A program made the position numbers and the translations under genes. DNA of 64,000 nt from Helianthus annuus (Eukaryota; Streptophyta; Magnoliopsida; Asterales; Asteraceae): the NCBI RefSeq assembly GCF_002127325.2, contig NC_035437.2, positions 155,417,897 through 155,481,896 on the forward strand. Direction: 5' to 3'. A model generated the notes under the pieces. That model ran no database searches, had not been told where the DNA came from, and worked only from the letters and a program-made list of their open reading frames with translations. Shown here one piece after another: positions 56,825 to 64,000 of the stretch; position 1 is the stretch's first letter, and each line of letters opens with the position of its first letter.

Positions 56825-57460
56825 AGACATACATGTAACACTTTATTTTTAATCACATATAATCAATCTAATCTAATTTATAATAAAAAAAACTCACATA
56901 GCATTATCTTCTCACCCTGATAATTATTATATATTATTATATATTATTTAATAGTAATAGTAATGTTTAATTAATAACTAATACATGATATCACTTATCT
57001 TATATTTATTCTCATCTTTTTTAATTGTTTATAATATACCTCTTAAATAGTCATCATTCAACACCACCATACCGAGTCATCATTCAACCTCACAAAAATC
57101 CTTAACATGCATATGCTCTTCCCGTCCACATTGATTTAAAATTCGGCGAGTTGTTTTTTCATCTAATATAATCAAATTCGTTTCGACCAACCCACTGCCC
57201 AAAAACCCCTCGTAAACACTTTGAACCTTCTGGAACCACATGAATACGCTTCATTTAGAAGTGGCCATTAGGAAATGACGAGATATTGAAGGAGTTCGGA
57301 ATTTTCGTTCTTCCAATCACTTTTTATATTCTTTTCTATTCCATGTTTTAAGGCTAGTCAAGACATAATTGGGTTGAGTCAAACGATCACGTTGACGCTT
57401 CAACTCTGCAATTGGCCAGGGATGCACGTTGACCAGGGATGCACGTTGACGCTCTAAAGT
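56825..57460. other. Unassigned sequence
   Basis: AT-rich to about 57110, then mixed. CCAGGGATGCACGTTGAC is directly duplicated at about 57417-57452. No gene recognised. Confidence 0.4.
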
Positions 57461-57466
57461 AGCTGC

Positions 57467-58298
57467 GCAAATGCGACTCCTGTCAAAGGCACGCCCCAAA
57501 AACCTTGCGCTCAAAAAATGATCTCATCCATGTGTCCACTGCCTGGCCCTTCCAGCAGTGGGGGATCGATATTGTGGGACCTTTCCCTGAAGCCCCTAGA
57601 GCTATGAAATTCATAATTGTTGCCGTTGATTATTTCACCAAATGGGTGGAGGCCAAAGCACTCGCTTAAACTACTGCAATGATGGTGCGCAAGTTCATAT
57701 GGGAACACATCATTTGCAGATTTGGTCTCCCACTCAAGATTGTAACTGATAATGGCACCAATTTCGCTTCTGAAGACCTTCAAGAATGGATGAAAGAGAT
57801 TAACATCGAGCACACTTTCTCCTCCGTTGCGCACCCGCAGGGCAACGGCCAAGTAGAAAGTGTCAACAAAAGTATCGTTGAAGAGATAAAGGCCCGCCTG
57901 GGCACTAAGAGAAGAGGCTGGGTAGATGAGCTCCCAAGCATCCTGTGGGCTCATCGAACCATGCCGAAAACGAGCACTGGCAAAACCCCCTTTAGCCTGG
58001 TCTACGGCTCAGAGGCGGTTATCCCGACTGAAATTGGCCTCACCTCGCCGCGCTTGACAGCGGTCATCAAAATCGATTACGAGGCGGAGCGGCGTCTAGA
58101 CTTGGACCTACTCGAAGAGAGGCGCGAAATAGCACGAATCAAAAAGGCCAAGTACAAGACACAGTTGGAGAGGTACTACAATGCAACAGTGCGCATTTGT
58201 ACCTTCACTCCAGGAGAGTACGTCTTCAGAGACAATGAAGCCTCCAATGCTGAACGCCCCGGGAAGCTAGCACCCAAGTGGGAAGGCCCATACTTAAT
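57467..58298 (+). pseudogene. Tat-lineage Ty3/gypsy integrase fragment
   Basis: The frame reads CDSCQRHAPK (end of the zinc region), WPFQQWGIDIVGPFPEAP (first catalytic Asp), VTDNGTNFAS (second) and NGQVESVNKSIVEE (Glu). LPSILWAHRTMPKTSTG, TPFSLVYGSEAVIPTEIG and KLAPKWEGPYLI follow, where it stops at a hAT-like repeat. A TAA at about 57667 interrupts it. This is the non-chromodomain Tat type, clearly different from elements A-E. RT/RNase H upstream and LTRs are not seen. Confidence 0.88.
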
Positions 58299-58301
58299 AC
58301 T

Positions 58302-58937
58302 AGGGGTGTGCATAGGTCGGTTTGGGTCGGTTTTGACCAAAAACCATAACCATAACCGCGATGTCGGTTATTGGATAACCATAACCGATCGGTTATGGTG
58401 GTTAAGGTTATTTGGTTTTGATGGTTACAGTGGGTCGGTTATGGGTGGTTAACCGTGTATTTAGCTTAGTTAAAAATAGTTTATTTTTTTAACGTGGAAT
58501 AAATTGTTATTGCATATTTGTATATATTAGTATATTACAAAGTATTAAAGAATACATATAATCTATAATATTAATACCAATTATTATCGAATATTCAAAT
58601 AAAGTGATATGATACATTCCATAAATTCAAATAAACATTCAAACAAAACCACAAAATGATATGAAAAACCCATATGTACTAAAAATCTTCAGTCAAAAAC
58701 ATCAAATATTAAAAATATGGTGAAAAGTCCTAAATCCTACAAAGATTCATTACATGTCGGTTCGGTTCGGTTATGGTGGGTATGGAAAAAATGATAACCA
58801 TAACCGACCCGCTACTTTCGGTTTTCAAAAAAATCATTAACCGACCCACCGGTTTTTTATTTAGTTCGGTTTTTTCGGTTCGGTTTTGTCGGTTAATTCG
58901 GTTATGGTTCGGTTAATTCGGTTTTTTGCACACCCCT
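58302..58937. mobile_element. hAT-like non-autonomous element at a chimeric junction
   Basis: Inverted ends AGGGGTGTGCA and TGCACACCCCT enclose 636 bp with repeated GGTTATGG and TTCGGTT motifs on both sides. The flanks do not form a target duplication: the left side is Tat integrase (TTAATACT) and the right side is chromovirus RNase H (GTTCAACC). Confidence 0.7.
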
Positions 58938-60543
58938 GTTCAACCAGAAGGAGTTGAACATGAGGCAGCGCCGTTGGATGGAAACCTTGAATGACTATGA
59001 TTGCGAGATCAGGTACCATCCCGGCAAAGCGAATGTGGTCGCTGATGCCTTAAGCAGGAAAGAAAGGGTAAAACCTATTAGAATCAATGCCAAGAGCATT
59101 GAAGTCAAGAACAATTTGATTGAGAGGATATTAGCTGCACAGCGAGAGGCTGTGTTGGAAGCTAATTATCCTAATGAAAAGTTAGGAGTAACTGAGGAGC
59201 AGTTGACTCTTAGCAAGGATGGAATCCTTAGATTGAACGGACGTATATGGGTTCCAATTTATGGAGGACTACGAGATGTTATCCTCCAGGAAGCCCATAG
59301 TTCCAAATACTCAGTCCATCCTGGTGCAGACAAAATGTATCAAGATTTAAAGGCAAATTATTGGTGGATAGGCTTGAAAAAGTCTGTGGCCGCCCACGTA
59401 GCAAAGTGCTTGACTTGTGCTCAAGTCAAAGCCGAGCACCAAAAGCCATCTGGCTTGCTACAACAGCCTGAGCTTCCCGAGTGGAAGTGGGAATGCGTAA
59501 CTATGGACTTCATAACCAAGTTACCCAAAACCAGGAAAGGAAACGATACAATATGGGTCATAGTTGATAGGCTGACTAAATCAGCTCATTTTCTACCCAT
59601 CAAGGAGACGTATAGCTCCGATATGTTAGCCCAACTTTATGTTGATAAGATTGTAGCCTTACACGGCATACCTGTGTCTATTATCTCCGACCGGGATACT
59701 AGATACACGTCTCACTTCTGGAAGAGTTTCCACCAATCTTTGGGCACGCGTTTGAACTTCAGTACGGCTTACCATCCACAGACAGACGGTCAAAGTGAGC
59801 GTACTATACAGGCGTTAGAAGACATGCTTCGTGCGTGTGCGGTCGATTTAGGTGGTAACTGGGATAAGAATCTACCCCTAATCGAGTTCTCCTACAATAA
59901 TAGCTACCATACCAGCATAAAGGTTGCGCCTTTCGAGGCATTATACGGTAGGAAATGCAGATCGCCTGTTTGTTGGGCGGAAGTAGGAGAGGTCCAATTA
60001 TCGGGACCAGAGATAGTTTTCCAGACAACGGACAAGATTGTCCAGATTCGGGAACGTCTCAAGGCTGCCCGCGATAGGCAGAAAAGCTACGCTGATCCAA
60101 AACGTAAGGATCTTCACTTCGAAGTAGGTGAAAAAGTGTTGCTTAAGGTATCACCCTGGAAGGGGGTGATGTGTTTCGGCAAGAAGGGCAAACTGAGTCC
60201 GAGATACATAGGACCTTTTGAGGTCATTGAACGTATCGGGTCAGTCGCCTATAAGTTGAACCTGCCTGAAGAGCTCAATGGAATTCACAATGTGTTCCAC
60301 ATCTGCAATCTCAAAAAGTGCTTCGCTGATGAATCATTGGTGATTCCACACACAGATGTGCATATAGATGAGAGCTTAAAGTTTATAGAAAAACCTTTGT
60401 CGATTGAAGATCGACAGGTGAAGAAACTTCGAAGAAAGCACGTACCGATTGTAAAGGTCAAATGGGATGCTCGTAGAGGTCCCGAATATACGTGGGAAGT
60501 CGAAGACACAATGAAAGAAAAGTACCCCTATTTATTTGAGTAA
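58938..60543 (+). pseudogene. Element E pol, 3' half: RNase H end, integrase, chromodomain
   Basis: Open from the junction to TAA at 60541-60543. It begins in RNase H ([25 protein letters not shown]), then has the integrase zinc region ([23 protein letters not shown]), catalytic motifs [21 protein letters not shown] and [10 protein letters not shown], then [13 protein letters not shown]. The intact Tekay-type chromodomain ([28 protein letters not shown]) ends YPYLFE. It is close to elements A and B at protein level. Gag, protease, RT and the 5' LTR are missing. This is the cleanest A/B-family integrase in the window and supplies the frame against which lesions in A were read. Confidence 0.92.
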
Positions 60544-60561
60544 ATCTCGGGTCGAGATTTA

Positions 60562-60578
60562 TTTTAAGGGGGTGAGGA
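60562..60578 (+). other. Polypurine tract of element E
   Basis: TTTTAAGGGGGTGAGGA abuts the LTR start at 60579. Confidence 0.8.
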
Positions 60579-63500
60579 TGTAACACCTCGAATTTTTGTG
60601 TCCAATAATGTGTTAACACGTGTCATTAGTTTACACGTGGCATTGATATTAAATAAAGGACTAATTTTGACAAACCTTGAAAGTATGTAAATTCGAGGGT
60701 TATAAATGTCAACAAAGGGTAAATATACTGTATAGTAACCCTAAATAATGCTTGAACCTTCAAACGAATAAATCATAGATCGTACAGAAGCGAAACGCGA
60801 AAGAAAGTGAGAGATTACAAGCTACAGGGGTTAACCGTGTCAACATGTTTAATTATACCTCTGAGTGACCCTTTGACGTTCCCAAGGCTTTGTAACGGTA
60901 TTATACACTCACTAAAATATAATATATAAATTTCGCGAAGTTTCGTTATGAAACGAGAAAGTTACGATCGAATTCGTATGAGAAGGGTTAAAAGTGTCAA
61001 CAATGAAAGTTAAGACTTTCTGAATAATTAATAAACTAACCGGGGACTTAACAACGCGGGTAAATAACAAGAGGTCCTTAGTTGTAATTAACCGAGGGCC
61101 AAACCGCAAAGTTACCCCTTCAAAACCCGAAAGGTCAGGTTAATCATTACGAAAGATTTCGTTATTAATTACCAGGATTTCGTAATGATTATAAAAGATT
61201 TTAAAAACTTGAAAATCCAACCTCTCGCGACCCGCATTAAGTTTCGGGTTAAGTTGAGGCGGGCCGCGAGCCACCTCTTTTACTCGCCTGATATTTAAAC
61301 CTCAGGCGACCCGCATTAAACATGCATGGAACTCCCATGCGGGCCGCGTGGGACGCCCAGATGCAGAATGTTTGTAGTTTCTTGCCTTTTGAGCATTATG
61401 AACGATCAAACACCAATAAATGAGGCATGGGCACCCTATACTTGACCCATAGCTCCAGGGGACACATGCCCATCATCCATGATCAGTTGTAGGCTGTTGT
61501 GTGTTGATCTTGAGCTCATTTTTCACTATAAATAGCCATGTTGTGGTCATAACATTCACACAACTCAAACACTTCTATCTGATCATTCTAAGAAGCTCTC
61601 TAGCATTCTCTTCTGCTCTCTAAGCAAGATATAACTTCTGTAAGTCGTTCATACCCATTTTGGTCTTACATTTCCATAGTTCTAGCTTATAAACTCAACC
61701 GTCGTAACTAACGGTTGTCATAGCGATAAATCACAAATGGTTCAGTCTTATGACGAATCAAAAGTAGTTTTGAGTTGGTATTTATGTGGGTAATAAACCC
61801 CTAAAAGGGTTTCCTCTGATCACCACTCTAACTATGTCAAATATCGAGTCAAACGCGCACTTAAAAAGTCAACAGAAAGTTGTTTTGCCATTTTGTACAT
61901 AATCTGTAATGTATATGCTATGAAACCTGTTTTGATAATCATAAAACATGATAATAAGTATGTAAACTTGTTTGCGCTCGTTTGAATCGACCATTTGCTA
62001 TATTGACCCGGTTCGGAGCCGAATGTCGCAAAAGTTTGACTTTTGTTTTGACTTCAGTTCTGACCCGTTTTAGTGAGGTATAGATATGCCTTAGGACTCT
62101 CTTAGGACCAGGTTACATGATGGTATAAACCTCTGTGATCGGTTCATGAGTTATCCGAGTCTTTTGCACATTTCCGTTAATCGCCTAAAAGTTGACCGTA
62201 ACGCCATTTTGAAAATAAAACGAGTATTTCGGACACGTGAACGGACCAGAACCTTGCTTATTAAATTATAAGCATGTCCTTAAAGTTTCACGTCAATCCG
62301 AGGTCTAGAATGAGAGTTATGCTAAATAGCGCGATTAAAATAAACTTTTGTAATAAAAGGCGCAATTAGCATAACACCTATCTAAACCAAGATTTCGTCA
62401 CCAAAACTTTTACCCACTATTATAAAATAATATTTTGGGAATTTTAGAGATTTTTAATAATTTTTACCTTGCTCATAACCTGCGGTTATGGCTACGGTTC
62501 GGTAAATACCGAATATGCCCTTTTTGGCCAAAACATGAGTTCTACAAGGTCTTTTGACCCGATTCCAGTTGCTACTGATTTTAAATAATAAATAAAGTAT
62601 TTTAGACTTTATAAACTGTTCGGGAAACTCAGATTTCCTGTAGAACTCGAAAAGCCCTTTAAAAGTCTTTAAAATGACCGGAAACCCCCTACGGGGCATA
62701 ATATCAACTTAAACTCGTTACGGGCATCACGGAAGGTATCCTACTGATACCACAACCTCTTTAAGGCATATTGACTTAGGAAATAAGCGTAAGACTCTCA
62801 TGGTTAACCGTTTCGCCTATTGCGCACACGGTTCGGCTTATGAAACTAGTTTTCATAATTTAGCCGATACGGGTCAAATTATATTATTTGAACCCCAAAA
62901 TCCAGAGTGTGAACCATAAACCCATATAAAACAAGTCTCTGAACTTGTTGGGTCAGAATCACACTCCATTCTCGGTTTTCGCCTTTTCGCGCGATTAAAC
63001 CATATTTATATTCCGGAACCAACCGGTCTAGGCTACGGCCAATATAAAGACCCGTTAGGATTCTAAGAGGTTAATTAAAACCTTCGTTCCAGATTAGGAG
63101 CCCAGTAAAAGCTATCGGCGATTTAATCAAATTAAGGAATAATACTTGCAAAGGTAAATACTTTAACTTATTTCCCCTATATGGGCTTGGGTTACGGTAT
63201 GTTAGTACCGCTTGATTGAGCATTATATTTTTCCATCGCTTAGGTGGTTAATTAAATAATATGATCGGCTCATTTAAACAGTTTTGTTTCTTAAAAGCCT
63301 TTGGGGGTTTAATGACCGTTGTCCCGGATATCCTTGGCATCATTTTACGAAATGGCCACGACCATCGACATCCCGGTGTAGGCGTACACCCGGTATATAT
63401 TGTCGACATTGAATTAAAAGACGTAGCCGTTGGTTTTTATACTACGGTTTTACGCAATGTGGTGTGTCTATAAATCTTTAACCCGGCACGACCCGGGCTA

Positions 63501-63965
63501 CTGAACGCATAAAAGAACATGTAATACGTTCACAAGATTTTAATAATTTTCCCAAGTTATAAAAGAGTTTGTGCCTTGTGCATTCAAATCAATTTTAATA
63601 AACATTTTCAAATGTGTCAGTTGAATGTATTTACCAGTGTAAACTGACGTATTTTTCCCCAAAAAGATTAAGTGCAGGTACTATACGAAATTGGCTGGTA
63701 TTAGCTTCCTAAGCATCACGAATAGTCTCGCAAACTCGATGCCGTATCTGAATGAACAATATTTTATTATTTTTGATCCGCTGTGGATACATTCGACTTC
63801 TGTAATACATTTGATATTACAACCAGAGGTTGAAGTATATATTTATCTTTAAGCTTCCGCTGTGCATTTATATAATTGTGTGGTTTGACTATATTGTTGC
63901 CAACATCGTCACGGTAATCCCCCACCGGGCCCACCGGTGATACACGTGGAAATCGGGGTGTGACA
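60579..63965 (+). repeat. LTR E, A/B family
   Basis: 3387 bp from TGTAACACC to GGGGTGTGACA. It is more diverged from the A LTRs than they are from each other. Of the GC-rich motifs, some are decayed (GCGACCCGCATT) and two are intact (61260, 61339). TATA CTATAAATAG is at 61526 and donor-like CTTCT|GTAAGTCG has its GT at 61640, again 114 nt apart, with no ATG in between. The small frames inside it are remnants shared with the A LTRs, not genes. Confidence 0.92.
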
Positions 63966-63968
63966 GGT

Positions 63969-64000
63969 TGGTATCAGAGCCAACGTTGAGTGAATTAAAC
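63969..64000 (+). other. Primer binding site and internal start of a following element copy
   Basis: TGGTATCAGAGCC (63969-63981) follows the LTR, and the next bases match the internal start of element A (GAGTGAATTAAAC). This LTR is therefore followed by another internal region that leaves the window. Confidence 0.88.

Noticed and set aside
57317..57954. Minus-strand frames opposite the Tat integrase
   Set aside because: The sense strand has clear integrase motifs, so the antisense frames are shadows.

Overview
The window is repeat-rich nuclear DNA of a flowering plant, most likely an Asteraceae species. I base this on GT-AG introns, Tekay/Del-type chromoviruses with 3.4-kb LTRs, and an env-like retroelement ORF of a type I know mainly from composite-family genomes. 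The family assignment is inference. I see no bacterial, organellar, rRNA or CRISPR sequence.

Positions 1-39261 are one nest of LTR retrotransposons. The oldest layer is minus-strand element D (5' LTR 38512-39261, broken env-like ORF 36408-35842 continuing at 1536-1). Inside D sits minus-strand chromovirus B (5' LTR 23790-27114; 3' LTR truncated to 1537-3041). Inside the B integrase sits plus-strand chromovirus A (4230-17935; both LTRs 3389 bp, TSD ATAGG). At the outer end of the B 5' LTR sits plus-strand chromovirus C (27115-35831; both LTRs 1443 bp, TSD TTACA). LTR divergence counted by eye (B about 3%, C about 1.2%, A about 0.8%) agrees with the nesting order.

Positions 39262-57460 are the gene-bearing part. 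A seven-exon minus-strand WD40 gene (55387-49347, 521 codons) is the only host gene that looks intact. Three TIR elements with 8-9 bp target duplications lie around it, each carrying a broken piece of a host gene: a MATE transporter (MULE 39986-44796), the meiotic factor HOP2 (47887-49207) and a G-type lectin receptor kinase (55596-56815). Two of them sit 139 bp past the WD40 stop and 208 bp before its ATG. A small hAT element, MITEs, SINE-like pieces and minisatellites fill the rest.

Positions 57467-64000 join a Tat-type integrase fragment to the 3' half of another A/B-family chromovirus through a hAT-like repeat. They end in an LTR that has a polypurine tract on one side and a primer binding site on the other.

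The most interesting pattern is in the chromoviruses. Every promoter-bearing LTR has a TATA box followed 114-127 nt later by a consensus 5' splice donor (GTAAGT) after an ATG-free leader. An acceptor-like AG lies just upstream of both the extra upstream ORF (ORF1) and gag-pol. This predicts one common donor spliced to two alternative acceptors, giving separate ORF1 and gag-pol mRNAs, while unspliced RNA keeps the primer binding site.
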